Origin: Chelativorans salis
GTDB taxonomy: Bacteria > Pseudomonadota > Alphaproteobacteria > Rhizobiales > Rhizobiaceae
Direction of reading: 5' to 3'
Length of the DNA: 64,000 bases
NCBI RefSeq assembly: GCF_025336525.1
Contig: NZ_JAOCZP010000006.1
Coordinates: 62,001 to 126,000 of the forward strand
The translations under genes were made by a program, and so were the position numbers. Positions 52,978 through 61,554 of the stretch are shown here, one piece after another. Below the pieces are notes generated by a model that worked only from the letters and a program-made list of their open reading frames with translations, had not been told where the DNA came from and made no database searches. Position 1 is the first letter of the stretch, and each line of letters starts with the position of its first letter.

Positions 52978-53649
52978 TCAGTCGATCTCACCGCCGAGCG
53001 CAAGCTGCATCGAGTTGCCAATGTGTTTGCGCATGGCCGCCGCGGCTTCCTCCCCCTGCCCGCGGCGCAGCGCTTCGAGGATGGCGAGATGCTCGTTCAT
53101 AACGCGGATGGCGTTTCTGGGCGTGACCAGAAGACGCTTTTGCGCCGCCATCCGCACCTTGATGGCGTTGACGCGATAGACCTCGGCGATCAGGTCGTTG
53201 CCCAACGAGCGAATGAGGTGTTCGTGCATCCCCCAGTCCAGGGCCTGGGCCTTCTTTGCCAGCTCTTCCGTCGCCTCCTCCTGCAGGCGCTGCAGAATAT
53301 CCCGGTGCTCCCTTTCCCATTCCTCGATGGTGGCAGGCTCGATGTTGCGCGGCACGTTGGCGATCGCCTCGAGCTCCAGAATGACGCGCAGCTGATAAGC
53401 GTTGCGTATGAAGGTGACATCGACATTCGGAAACATGAGGCCGCGCTGTCGCAGCGTGACGATGAGACCCTCCGCCTCGAGGCGCGGGATGGCCTCACGC
53501 ACGGCAGCAAGCGAGGTTTGCGTGCGCTCGACGAGCTCGCGCTGGGTCACCACCTGCCCCGGATGCACCTCCTGCGTGTTGAGGAGATCGACAATCCGGC
53601 CGTAAGCCTCCGCGCGAAGCGTCTTCAGGCCGTTTTCAGACTTCAGCAT
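52978..53649 (-). CDS. GntR-family transcriptional regulator (FCD-type)
   Basis: 223 residues. wHTH at ~8-72 (QEVHPGQVVTQRELVERTQTSLAAVREAIPRLEAEGLIVT) and an FCD effector domain (HEHLIRSLGNDLIAEVYRVNAIKVR; MNEHLAILEALRRG). Divergent from the TRAP/aldolase operon, with a palindrome in the shared promoter region 16 bases from its start. Probably represses that operon until the transported acid or its product binds. Confidence 0.9.
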   Translation of the reverse strand: MLKSENGLKTLRAEAYGRIVDLLNTQEVHPGQVVTQRELVERTQTSLAAVREAIPRLEAEGLIVTLRQRGLMFPNVDVTFIRNAYQLRVILELEAIANVPRNIEPATIEEWEREHRDILQRLQEEATEELAKKAQALDWGMHEHLIRSLGNDLIAEVYRVNAIKVRMAAQKRLLVTPRNAIRVMNEHLAILEALRRGQGEEAAAAMRKHIGNSMQLALGGEID

Positions 53650-53664
53650 CCCGCCACTCGTGAA

Positions 53665-53677
53665 ATGTCATTGACAT
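53665..53677. promoter_or_regulatory. Operator palindrome ATGTCATTGACAT
   Basis: Perfect 13-bp palindrome between the GntR gene (start 53649) and the TRAP operon. It overlaps the TTGACA -35 at 53671-53676, so a bound regulator would block RNA polymerase. It differs from the TGGT-N3-ACCA sites elsewhere, consistent with a different GntR protein. Confidence 0.6.
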
Positions 53678-53700
53678 GTTAGTCTGCGTTTGCATTGTAA
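53671..53700 (+). promoter_or_regulatory. Promoter of the TRAP/aldolase operon
   Basis: Consensus -35 TTGACA (53671-53676), 18-bp spacer and TTGTAA (53695-53700). Transcription would start about 50 bases before the binding-protein ATG at 53760. Confidence 0.5.
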
Positions 53701-53759
53701 TAGCATCGTTCCCCGCAAATGGGAATCCGAACTTAACTGCGATCAGGGAGGAGTGAAAA

Positions 53760-54758
53760 ATGCACATGACCAGACGCCTCACATTAGCCGCCATGGCGGC
53801 GCTGGCCCTTTCGACGGCCGCACCGGCGCTTGCAACGGCAGACACCGTCAAACTGAGGATCTCGACGCCAGCCGTCGAGTCCGACTGGCACGCAAAGATG
53901 CTGACCGTCTTCAAGGACGAGCTGGAAAGCGCGGCCCCCGGTGAGTTCGACGTTGAGATCCACCTCAACGCCACGCTCTTCAAGCAGGGTACGGAGCCTG
54001 CTGCCATGCAGCGCGGCAATCTCGACATGGCGATGATCTCCGCCCAGGACATCGCCAAGCAGATCCCCGCCTGGTCCGTCTTCACCGCCGGCTACCTGAT
54101 CCGCGATCCGGAGCATCAGAAGAAGGTATTCCGAGGCGACATCGGCGCCGAGTTCTACGGCATGGTCGAGGATGAGATGGGCATCCACATCCTCGATGTC
54201 GGCTATCTCGGCACCCGCCAGCTCAACCTGCGCACCGACGACGAGATCCAGACGCCTGAGGATCTTGCCGGCGTGAAACTGCGTATGCCGGGCTCTGACG
54301 CTTGGCTATTCCTGGGAACAGCGCTCGGCGCCTCGCCGGTGGCGATCGCCTTCGGCGAGGTCTACACGGCACTGCAGACCGGCGTCATCGACGGACAGGA
54401 CAACCCATTGCCCACCAACAAGGCGGCGAAGTTCTACGAGGTCACCAATCAGATCGTGCTGACATCGCACCTGGTCGACGGAATCTTCCTGTCCATGTCG
54501 GGCAAGACCTGGGATGGCCTCTCCGATAGTCAGAAGGAGGCGGTCACAGCCGCCGCCGAGAAAGCAACCGCCTATAACGATGAGAACCGCATCGCCGACG
54601 AGGCGGAACTGGTGTCCTTCTTCGAGAGCGAGGGCCTGAAGGTCTACGAGCCCGACCGCGAAGCCTTCCGCGAGCGGGTGCAGAAGATGTACCTGGAATC
54701 CGAGTTCGCCGCCGACTGGCCGGAAGGCATCGTCGACCGCGTCAACGCCGTCGAGTAG
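53760..54758 (+). CDS. TRAP transporter solute-binding protein, DctP family
   Basis: 332 residues; ATG 53760 lies eight bases after GGAGG. Signal peptide ~1-29 (LAAMAALALSTAAPALATADT). DctP features: GTRQLNLRTDDEIQTPEDLAGVKLRMPGSD with the carboxylate-binding Arg, FGEVYTALQTGVIDGQDNPLPT. Periplasmic. Followed by DctQ, DctM and an aldolase-like gene, so the ligand is probably a sugar acid or 2-oxo acid that the aldolase cleaves. Confidence 0.94.
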   Translation: MHMTRRLTLAAMAALALSTAAPALATADTVKLRISTPAVESDWHAKMLTVFKDELESAAPGEFDVEIHLNATLFKQGTEPAAMQRGNLDMAMISAQDIAKQIPAWSVFTAGYLIRDPEHQKKVFRGDIGAEFYGMVEDEMGIHILDVGYLGTRQLNLRTDDEIQTPEDLAGVKLRMPGSDAWLFLGTALGASPVAIAFGEVYTALQTGVIDGQDNPLPTNKAAKFYEVTNQIVLTSHLVDGIFLSMSGKTWDGLSDSQKEAVTAAAEKATAYNDENRIADEAELVSFFESEGLKVYEPDREAFRERVQKMYLESEFAADWPEGIVDRVNAVE

Positions 54759-54782
54759 CGTTCGAAGGATCCGTCCAGCTCC

Positions 54783-55271
54783 ATGATCGGCATGTGGCGC
54801 AAATTCGCTGAGATCGTGGCCGTGGGCTTGCTCACGGCCATGTTCGCCTCATTCCTGTTGCAGGTCTTCACGCGCTACGTCATCAACCAGCCGCTCGGCT
54901 GGACGTCGGAGGCTTGCGTCATCCTCTATATCTGGGCGGTCTTCTGGACATCCGCCTTTCTTCTGGAGGAGCGCGAGCACATCACCTTCTCAATGCTGTC
55001 CGATGCGCTCTCCCCGCGGCCACGCTGGGTCCTGAGCCTGATCGGTCATGCCGTGCTGGCCACCGCCTTCGCCAGTGCACTGCCTGCTATCGTCGACTAC
55101 ATCGCCTTCATGAAGATCGACTCCACGCCGATCACCCGCATCCGCTTCGACTATGTCTTCTCAATCTTCGCGGTGTTTGCCGTCGCGGTGGTCATCCGGT
55201 CGGTCCTGGCGCTCTACCGCGCCCTCCGCGATGGCATAACGGCAACCGAGAGGGCGGCGGAAAACCCATGA
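54783..55271 (+). CDS. TRAP transporter small permease subunit, DctQ family
   Basis: 162 residues, four helices; the family stretch FLLQVFTRYVINQPLGWTSEACVILYIWAVFWTSAFLLEEREHITF is typical. It follows the binding-protein gene by 24 bases and overlaps dctM by four (ATGA). Confidence 0.93.
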   Translation: MIGMWRKFAEIVAVGLLTAMFASFLLQVFTRYVINQPLGWTSEACVILYIWAVFWTSAFLLEEREHITFSMLSDALSPRPRWVLSLIGHAVLATAFASALPAIVDYIAFMKIDSTPITRIRFDYVFSIFAVFAVAVVIRSVLALYRALRDGITATERAAENP

Positions 55272-56560
55272 GCACATCATTTCTCCTCGCCGTCGGCGGC
55301 TTCTTCATAATGGCCGGCGGTGGCCTGCCGATAGCCTTCGCCATGTTCGCGGCGGCCATCGCCTACCTGTTCATGAGCGGCCAGGACGTCGGCCTCATCG
55401 CCGAGCAAAGCCTGAACGGGTTGTTCGGCTCCTTTGTGCTTCTGGCCGTCCCGCTATTCATCCTCGCCGCCAACTTCATGAACGCAGGTACCGTGACGGA
55501 CCGGCTCCTGACGTTCTGCGTCGCCCTGGTGGGACGCTTCCGCGGCGGGCTGGCGCAGGTCAACGTGGTAGCAAGCCTTATCTTCTCGGGCATGTCGGGG
55601 TCGGCCATCGCCGACGCCGCCGGCATCGGCCGCATCATCATCGACATGATGCGCAAGGATGGCCGCTACCCCGCCGGATACGCTGCCGCACTCACTGCCG
55701 CCTCGTCGGTCATCGGCCCGGTCATCCCACCGTCCATCCCGATGGTGCTCTACGCGCTGATCTCTGGCAGCTCGATCGGCTACCTGTTTCTCGGCGGCAT
55801 CGTGCCGGGGCTGCTCATCGGCGCCACGCTGATGGTCTTCAACGCCTGGACGGCACGGCGGCGCAACTTCCATACCGATGAGGTGGTGCCACTCAAGGCG
55901 CTGCCGGTGATCACCTTCCGCGCTTTTCCCGCGCTCATGCTGCCGGTCATCCTGCTTGCGGGCATCTATGGCGGTGTGACGACGCCGACGGAGGCCGCTG
56001 CGGTGGCCGCCGCCTATGCATTGCTGCTCGCCGCTTTCGTTTACCGTGCCATGAGCTGGCGGCAGTTCCACGAGCTGGTTCTGGGCAGCGCCCGCTCCAC
56101 CGCCGTCATCGGAATGATCATCGCCGCCGCATTGGTGTTCAACTATCTGGTGGCGAGTGAGAATATTCCGGGCATCGTGGCCGAGAGCCTCGCTGGCCTC
56201 GATATCCCGCCGGTGCTGTTCCTCATCGCCGTCAATCTCCTGTTCCTGGCACTCGGCTGCCTATTCGACGCCACGACGCTCCTGCTCGTCGTCGTCCCCC
56301 TGTTCCTGCCCACCGTGGCAGCACTCGGCATCGACCCGGTGCATTTCGGCGTCGTCATCGTCATCAACATCATGGTCGGGCTCATCACACCGCCCTACGG
56401 CGTGCTGCTGTTCGTCATCAATGCCGTGACGGACATTCCGCTCAAGGACATCATCCGCGAGATCTGGCCTTTCATGGGCGTCCTCCTCGCCGCCCTCCTG
56501 GTGATGATTTTGTTCCCGCAGATCGTTTTGTTCCTACCTGAACTCTTCGGATACCGCTGA
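55268..56560 (+). CDS. TRAP transporter large permease subunit, DctM family
   Basis: 430 residues from ATG 55268 (MSTSFLLAVGGFFIMAGGG), overlapping the DctQ stop. Landmarks: IFSGMSGSAIADAAGIGRIIIDMM, ASSVIGPVIPPSIPMVLYALISGSSIG and GLITPPYGVLLFVINAVTDIPL. About 12 helices. A longer frame upstream is a shadow of dctQ. Confidence 0.94.
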   Translation: MSTSFLLAVGGFFIMAGGGLPIAFAMFAAAIAYLFMSGQDVGLIAEQSLNGLFGSFVLLAVPLFILAANFMNAGTVTDRLLTFCVALVGRFRGGLAQVNVVASLIFSGMSGSAIADAAGIGRIIIDMMRKDGRYPAGYAAALTAASSVIGPVIPPSIPMVLYALISGSSIGYLFLGGIVPGLLIGATLMVFNAWTARRRNFHTDEVVPLKALPVITFRAFPALMLPVILLAGIYGGVTTPTEAAAVAAAYALLLAAFVYRAMSWRQFHELVLGSARSTAVIGMIIAAALVFNYLVASENIPGIVAESLAGLDIPPVLFLIAVNLLFLALGCLFDATTLLLVVVPLFLPTVAALGIDPVHFGVVIVINIMVGLITPPYGVLLFVINAVTDIPLKDIIREIWPFMGVLLAALLVMILFPQIVLFLPELFGYR

Positions 56561-56607
56561 ACCTAAACCCCAAGGCCCCTCCCGCCTGCCATGAGAAGTC
56601 CCCAACC

Positions 56608-57567
56608 ATGATCGCCCCCATCGATGGAATCATCCCCGTCATGCTGACCCCGTTCGACGATGAGGGGCGCATAGACTGGGCGGATCTCGAAGCCCTGATA
56701 GAGTGGTACATAGTCAACGGCTCGTCGGCGCTTTTCGCGGTCTGCCAGTCCAGCGAGATGGCGCGCCTGAGCGTCGAGGAACGGGTCGCATTGGCGCGCT
56801 TCACGGCCAAAGCGGCGGGCGGGCGGCTGCCGGTCGTCGCCTCCGGCCACGTGGCGGACGATCTGGAGGAACAGAAGGCCGAGCTTTCCGCAATGGCCGA
56901 CACCGGCATTGACGGGCTGGTGCTCGTCACCAACCGCCTCGACCCGTCGAAGGCGGGTGCGGAGACTTTCCGATCCAATCTTGAAGCCTTGCTCGCGGCC
57001 CTCCCGGCCGACCTGCCGCTGGGGCTCTACGAGTGCCCAGCGCCCCATCGCCGGCTGCTGGGCGACGAGGAGTTCAAATTCTGCTGCGACAGCGGGCGCT
57101 TTGCGGTCCTGAAGGACGTTTCCTGCGACCTCGACATCCTCAAGCGGCGGCTGGCGCTGGCGAAGGGATCGCCGCTTGCGGTGGTCAACGCCAACACGGC
57201 CATCGCCTGGCCGGCGCTACAAGCCGGCGCACCGGGCTTCTGCGGCATCGCCAACAACTATCATCCCGACCTTTACCGCTGGCTCGCCGACCATGGCGCG
57301 GAGTGGCCGGAATTCGCCGGCGAACTCGCCGCCCATCTCACCCTTGCCGCTCTTTCGGAAGCCTACGGCTACCCGGCAGTCGCCAAGCTCTACCACCAGC
57401 GCCTCGGAACGATGAAAAGCGCCCGCTGCCGGGTCATCGATTACGACGTCCGCCAGCGCTTCTGGGCGCTCGACGCGATTGTCGATGCGGTCATCCGGGG
57501 CACGGAGGATTTTCGTGCCCGCATTCGGGCGCTATCGCGCGAAGGCGGAGAGCGCTTCACGGCATAA
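56608..57567 (+). CDS. Dihydrodipicolinate synthase/N-acetylneuraminate lyase family aldolase
   Basis: 319 residues. The Schiff-base lysine is K169 (RFAVLKDVSCD) and the catalytic tyrosine Y141 (LGLYECPAP). The substrate-carboxylate loop, normally G-T-T-G-E, reads C-Q-S-S-E (46-50), so it is not a lysine-pathway DapA. Such relatives cleave or dehydrate 2-keto-3-deoxy sugar acids and similar compounds to pyruvate and an aldehyde. It lies 47 bases after dctM, as the likely enzyme for the imported acid. Its last 11 bp overlap the convergent TRAP gene. Confidence 0.9.
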   Translation: MIAPIDGIIPVMLTPFDDEGRIDWADLEALIEWYIVNGSSALFAVCQSSEMARLSVEERVALARFTAKAAGGRLPVVASGHVADDLEEQKAELSAMADTGIDGLVLVTNRLDPSKAGAETFRSNLEALLAALPADLPLGLYECPAPHRRLLGDEEFKFCCDSGRFAVLKDVSCDLDILKRRLALAKGSPLAVVNANTAIAWPALQAGAPGFCGIANNYHPDLYRWLADHGAEWPEFAGELAAHLTLAALSEAYGYPAVAKLYHQRLGTMKSARCRVIDYDVRQRFWALDAIVDAVIRGTEDFRARIRALSREGGERFTA

Positions 57568-58879
57568 CCAGATCAACCAGCCAATAGGTCGTTGCCGGCA
57601 CCGCGACGACGAGAGCGATGCGCAGGAACTCCGCCAGGATGAAGGGGACGGCGCCACGGAAGACCTCGCGCGTCTTTATCTCCGGTGCTAGGGCGGAGAT
57701 GACGAAGAGGTTGAGCCCCACCGGCGGCGTGATCATGCCGAGCTCCACCACGATCAGCGTGATGATGCCGAACCACATGGCCTGGTGCACTTCGGTCATG
57801 CCGAAATCGAGCCCCATGAAGGCGGGGAAGAAGACCGGCACGGTGAGCAGGATCATCGACAGGCTGTCCATGATGCAGCCCATCACCAGATAGAAGCCGA
57901 TCAGCACGATCAGCACCAGCATGGGCGAGATCTCCGCTGCCTGCAACCAACCGGCGGCAAGAGTGGGAATGCGCGTCAGCGCCAGCGCCACGTTGAAGAG
58001 GTCGGCGCCGAAGATGATGGCGAAGATCATCGCCGAGGTTGCCGCCGTCTCTATGACGCAGTCGAACAGGCTTTTGACCGTCAGGCTGCGCAGGACAAAT
58101 CCCACCGCTGCCACCATCACCACCCCGACGGCCGCGCCCTGGGCGGGGGTGAAGAAGCCGGCATAGATGCCGCCCAGCACGCCGACGAACACCAACGCCA
58201 CATGCCAGACCCCGAGAAGCGAGCGGAAGCGCGCCGCAAACGGCATGCGCTCGCTCGCCGCCGCCTCCTCAGGAAAGATGCGCACATAGACGGCGATCGC
58301 CAGCACGAAACCGACGACGGCCATCAAGCCCGGCACGGTGGCGGCCAGGAACAGCTTGACGATGTTCTGCTCCGTCAGAAGTGCATAGATGATGAGCACG
58401 ATGGAGGGCGGTATGAGGATGCCGAGCGTGCCGCCGGCGGCGAGGGAGCCGGCGCTGAGCGCTCCCGAATAGCCGTGGCGGCGCATCTCCGGCAGGGCCA
58501 CCTGCGCCATAGTGGAGGCGGTGGCAATGGACGAGCCGCAGATGGAGCCGAAGGCGGCACAGCCGGCCACCGAGGCCATGGCGAGGCCGCCGCGGTGGTG
58601 CCCGAGCCAGGCATTGGAGGCGGAGAAGATGGCCCGGCTCATGCCCGTGCGCATGGCGATCTGCCCCATGAGGATGAAGAGCGGCACGACCGCGAGGTCG
58701 TAGGAGACGAACTTGTCGACCATCGCCGTCTTCAGATACGCCGCAAGCGGCGGCCAGCCCGTCTGCACGATGTAGCCCGCCGCCCCCACGAGCCCCATGG
58801 CGAGCGCGATGGGCGCGCGCAGCGCGATCAGCGCCAACAGCGCCACCACCATTGCGGCGAAAACCTCGGTGGGGCTCAT
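57557..58879 (-). CDS. TRAP transporter large permease subunit, DctM family
   Basis: 440 residues, about 12 helices. Landmarks: GCAAFGSICGSSIATASTMAQVALPEM, GTLGILIPPSIVLIIYALLTEQ and MITPPVGLNLFVISAL. Start overlaps the DctQ stop by four bases. The 3' end overlaps the aldolase gene of the neighbouring operon. Confidence 0.94.
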   Translation of the reverse strand: MSPTEVFAAMVVALLALIALRAPIALAMGLVGAAGYIVQTGWPPLAAYLKTAMVDKFVSYDLAVVPLFILMGQIAMRTGMSRAIFSASNAWLGHHRGGLAMASVAGCAAFGSICGSSIATASTMAQVALPEMRRHGYSGALSAGSLAAGGTLGILIPPSIVLIIYALLTEQNIVKLFLAATVPGLMAVVGFVLAIAVYVRIFPEEAAASERMPFAARFRSLLGVWHVALVFVGVLGGIYAGFFTPAQGAAVGVVMVAAVGFVLRSLTVKSLFDCVIETAATSAMIFAIIFGADLFNVALALTRIPTLAAGWLQAAEISPMLVLIVLIGFYLVMGCIMDSLSMILLTVPVFFPAFMGLDFGMTEVHQAMWFGIITLIVVELGMITPPVGLNLFVISALAPEIKTREVFRGAVPFILAEFLRIALVVAVPATTYWLVDLVMP

Positions 58880-59430
58880 CGCGTCACCGTGGCATGACCG
58901 ATGGCCCTGCCGCTAAGAAGCGTGACGCCGTGGCGTATGGCGACGATTGCCGAAAGCACCGCGCCGAAGAGCGCCGGCACGTAAATTGCCCACAGCGGTA
59001 TCTTCAAGAGCATGGAGCGGTCGTCATATTCGAGTGCGCCCGCCATGCCGTCGGTGAAGCGCCAGGCGATCACCAGCCAGGCGGCAGCGAAGACGATCTC
59101 CCACAGGCCTTCGAGACCGTACCGCCCCCTTGCCGGCAGCCAGTTCGAAAAGAGGTCGACGATGATGTGGCCGCGCCTGAACTGGCAAAGCGGCAGGAAT
59201 AGAAAGGCGGAAACGCCGCAGCCATATTCCACCAGCTCGAACTCGCCGCGGATGCCGCCGAAGCCCAGCGCACTTCCCGCCACCGACCACACCACGGCGA
59301 GCGAGACGCCCAGTACCACCGCGCCGGCAAGCGTCGCCGCGGCCCAGCAGAGAAAGTCGACAAGCCGGTTCAGCGCGGCAAGAACGCCACTTCGCCTTGC
59401 CGGGCCGTCATCCTCGCCAGACCGCACCAT
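58876..59430 (-). CDS. TRAP transporter small permease subunit, DctQ family
   Basis: 184 residues, four helices (e.g. LCWAAATLAGAVVLGVSLAVVWSVAG). The DctQ region includes EYGCGVSAFLFLPLCQFRRGHIIVDLF. It begins seven bases after the binding-protein stop; unlike two other TRAP operons here, no hairpin separates them. Confidence 0.91.
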   Translation of the reverse strand: MVRSGEDDGPARRSGVLAALNRLVDFLCWAAATLAGAVVLGVSLAVVWSVAGSALGFGGIRGEFELVEYGCGVSAFLFLPLCQFRRGHIIVDLFSNWLPARGRYGLEGLWEIVFAAAWLVIAWRFTDGMAGALEYDDRSMLLKIPLWAIYVPALFGAVLSAIVAIRHGVTLLSGRAIGHATVTR

Positions 59431-59437
59431 GCGCGCT

Positions 59438-60496
59438 TCACGTGCTCTCGGCGTCGATCAAGGCATTGAGACGCTCGACCGCATGGGCGCCATCGATGCC
59501 CTTGTCGTTGAGCATGGCGATCCAATCGTCGATGACCGGCTGCACCCTCTCGCGCCAGTTTTCCACCTCCGAGGCCGGGACCTCAACGAAGGTGTTTCCC
59601 TGCTCCTCGCAGAGCTTGCGTCCCACCTCCTCAAAGGCGTCGAAATTAGCGCCGATGCGGCGCGCGAACTCGACGCCCGAATGATCGTCCACCACTGCCC
59701 GCAGATCGTCCGGCAGCCCTTCGTAGACCCGTTCGTTCATCAGCACGTTGAAGGTGTTCGAATAGAACCCGCGGCCGACAGGGGCCGCAGCGCTGTGCAC
59801 GCTCGTCAGCTCCTGCAGCTTGAAGACGGGCACCACCTCGTAAGGCAGGAGGGTGCCGTCGATAACGCCGTTGGCTAGCCCCACCGCCATCTCCGTGACG
59901 GGGAAGAAGACCGGTTCGGCACCGAGGATCTCCAGCGCCTTGCCGAAGGTCTCGTTGGGCGCGCGGATCTTCAGGCTCTTCATGTCCTCCGCCTTCTCGA
60001 TGGCCTGTTCGCGCATGTGGAATTTTCCGGGCGCATGGGCGTGGAAGGCGAGCGGCTTGACGCCCTTGTACTCGTCCATGCCCATCTCCTCCATGAACTT
60101 GTGAAGCGCGACGGAGGTCTTTTCCGCCGTCGTCACCATGAAGGGCAGGCTGCCGGTCTCCGACAGGGGAAAGCGGCCGGGCGTGTAGACGACCAATGTC
60201 CAGGCGATGTCGGCGATGCCGTCGCGCACCTGATCGGCGAGCTGCGGCGGCTTGCCGCCGAGCTGCATGGCCGGGAAGATCTGCACATCGATACGGCCTT
60301 CGCTCTTCTCGCCGATCTCTTTGGCCCAGGGCTCCAGAACCTGGCTGTGCATGGGCGAGACCGGCGGCAGCATGTGCGACAGGCGCATGGTCACCTCGGC
60401 CGCATGCAGGTCGCGGATATAGGCGGGCGCTGCCAACGCACCGCCGATGAGGCCGAGCGTGTGCCGGCGCGTGATGGAACGTCTCTTGTCAGTCAT
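59438..60496 (-). CDS. TRAP transporter solute-binding protein, DctP family, probable Tat substrate
   Basis: 352 residues from ATG 60496, with AGGGAGG upstream. The N-terminus MTDKRRSITRRHTLGLIGGALAAPAYI has a twin-arginine motif (TRRHTLG) before a hydrophobic stretch, suggesting export in folded form by Tat. DctP core: GKFHMREQAIEKAEDMKSLKIRAPNETFGKALE with the ligand Arg, and EMAVGLANGVIDGTLLPYEV. Because a crotonase and an acyl-CoA ligase of feruloyl-CoA-synthase type follow, the ligand may be an aromatic (phenylpropenoid) acid; this is inference. Confidence 0.92.
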   Translation of the reverse strand: MTDKRRSITRRHTLGLIGGALAAPAYIRDLHAAEVTMRLSHMLPPVSPMHSQVLEPWAKEIGEKSEGRIDVQIFPAMQLGGKPPQLADQVRDGIADIAWTLVVYTPGRFPLSETGSLPFMVTTAEKTSVALHKFMEEMGMDEYKGVKPLAFHAHAPGKFHMREQAIEKAEDMKSLKIRAPNETFGKALEILGAEPVFFPVTEMAVGLANGVIDGTLLPYEVVPVFKLQELTSVHSAAAPVGRGFYSNTFNVLMNERVYEGLPDDLRAVVDDHSGVEFARRIGANFDAFEEVGRKLCEEQGNTFVEVPASEVENWRERVQPVIDDWIAMLNDKGIDGAHAVERLNALIDAEST

Positions 60497-60599
60497 TGCT
60501 TCCTCCCTGGTTTCGATCCCGCGGGCGGCATTTTCGCCTCCTCCTCCACGCGGGAATGGATGCAATCGATTCCGTTTCCTCCCGATGCCTCCCCTGCCC

Positions 60600-61382
60600 C
60601 TAGCGGAAGCGCGGCGAGCGCTTTTCGAGAAAGGCCGTCAGCCCCTCCCGTGCGTCCTCGCTGGAGACCGAAAGGGCCGCGCACAGGCTTTCGGTGAACA
60701 GCCCGTCCGCGCGCGACATGTCATCGATGCGCGCCAGGCTCTGGATGATGAGGTGGTTGGAAAGCGGCGCATTGCCGGCGATCTGCCGCGCCAGCTTCTC
60801 CGCCTTGGCGAGCGCCTCCCCCTCGTCCACGCGGTAGTGGACGAGACCGAGGGAAAGCGCCTCGTCGGCATCGTATTTGCGGCCCGTCAGCATCATCTCC
60901 GTCAGCCGGTCAGGGCCGAGGATGCGGCCGATACGCACCGAAGCGCCGCCGCCCACGAAGATGCCGCGCCGCCCCTCGGGCAACTGGAAGAAGGCCGAAG
61001 GCTCCGCCACCCGCACATGCGTGGCTGCCGCCAACTCGAGCCCGCCGCCGATGGCCCCGCCATGCAGCGCCGAGACCACTGGAAGTCCGCCGAACTGGAT
61101 CAGGTCCATCACCCGGTGCCAGTTGCGCGAGTGATGCATGGTCTCGGCCGCGCTCCGCTCCACGTGCTCGCCGAGGTCGAGGCCGGCTGAAAAATGATTT
61201 CCCGCGCCCGAAAGCACCACCACGCGCACATCCTCGCCGGGTTTGGCAAAGAAGCGGTCGAGCGCGTCGATCACCCGGTCGTTGAGTGCATTCTGCTTTT
61301 CCGGGCGCGTCAGCTTTAGGTGGGCAATGCCCTCCTCGATGCGGACAGACAGCACATCACCAAAGGCGGGAATTTCATTCAT
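60600..61382 (-). CDS. Enoyl-CoA hydratase/isomerase (crotonase) family protein
   Basis: 260 residues. Oxyanion-hole segments HFSAGLDLGEHV (~63-74) and ALHGGAIGGGLELA, with both hydratase glutamates E116 (GGGLEL) and E136 (QLPEGRRG). Divergent from the feruloyl-CoA-synthase-like gene across a dyad. Together they could hydrate and cleave a hydroxycinnamoyl-CoA, although the sequence is not that of the well-known Ech/Fca lyases. On the same strand as the TRAP operon that follows. Confidence 0.9.
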   Translation of the reverse strand: MNEIPAFGDVLSVRIEEGIAHLKLTRPEKQNALNDRVIDALDRFFAKPGEDVRVVVLSGAGNHFSAGLDLGEHVERSAAETMHHSRNWHRVMDLIQFGGLPVVSALHGGAIGGGLELAAATHVRVAEPSAFFQLPEGRRGIFVGGGASVRIGRILGPDRLTEMMLTGRKYDADEALSLGLVHYRVDEGEALAKAEKLARQIAGNAPLSNHLIIQSLARIDDMSRADGLFTESLCAALSVSSEDAREGLTAFLEKRSPRFR

Positions 61383-61424
61383 CGACGGCCCTCATGCATT
61401 GGCTTGAATGATAACGCAGAATTT

Positions 61425-61443
61425 TGTTATATTCAATAACAAT
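61425..61443. promoter_or_regulatory. MarR-like operator TTGTTAT-N5-ATAACAA
   Basis: Perfect 7-bp arms in the divergent region between the crotonase (start 61382) and the CoA ligase (start 61555). Size and AT-rich sequence fit MarR-type repressors (FerR/CouR control ferulate and coumarate genes in other bacteria). No marR gene lies in the window. Confidence 0.55.
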
Positions 61444-61554
61444 GTACCATCAGCCTATCTGAAAGATGCCGCCGCCGGAAGGGTATTGCCTGACGAGAAA
61501 GGTGTGGGCACACAAGGGGTAGAGGTGCACCGTCTGTTTGGGAGGAGTAAGCGC

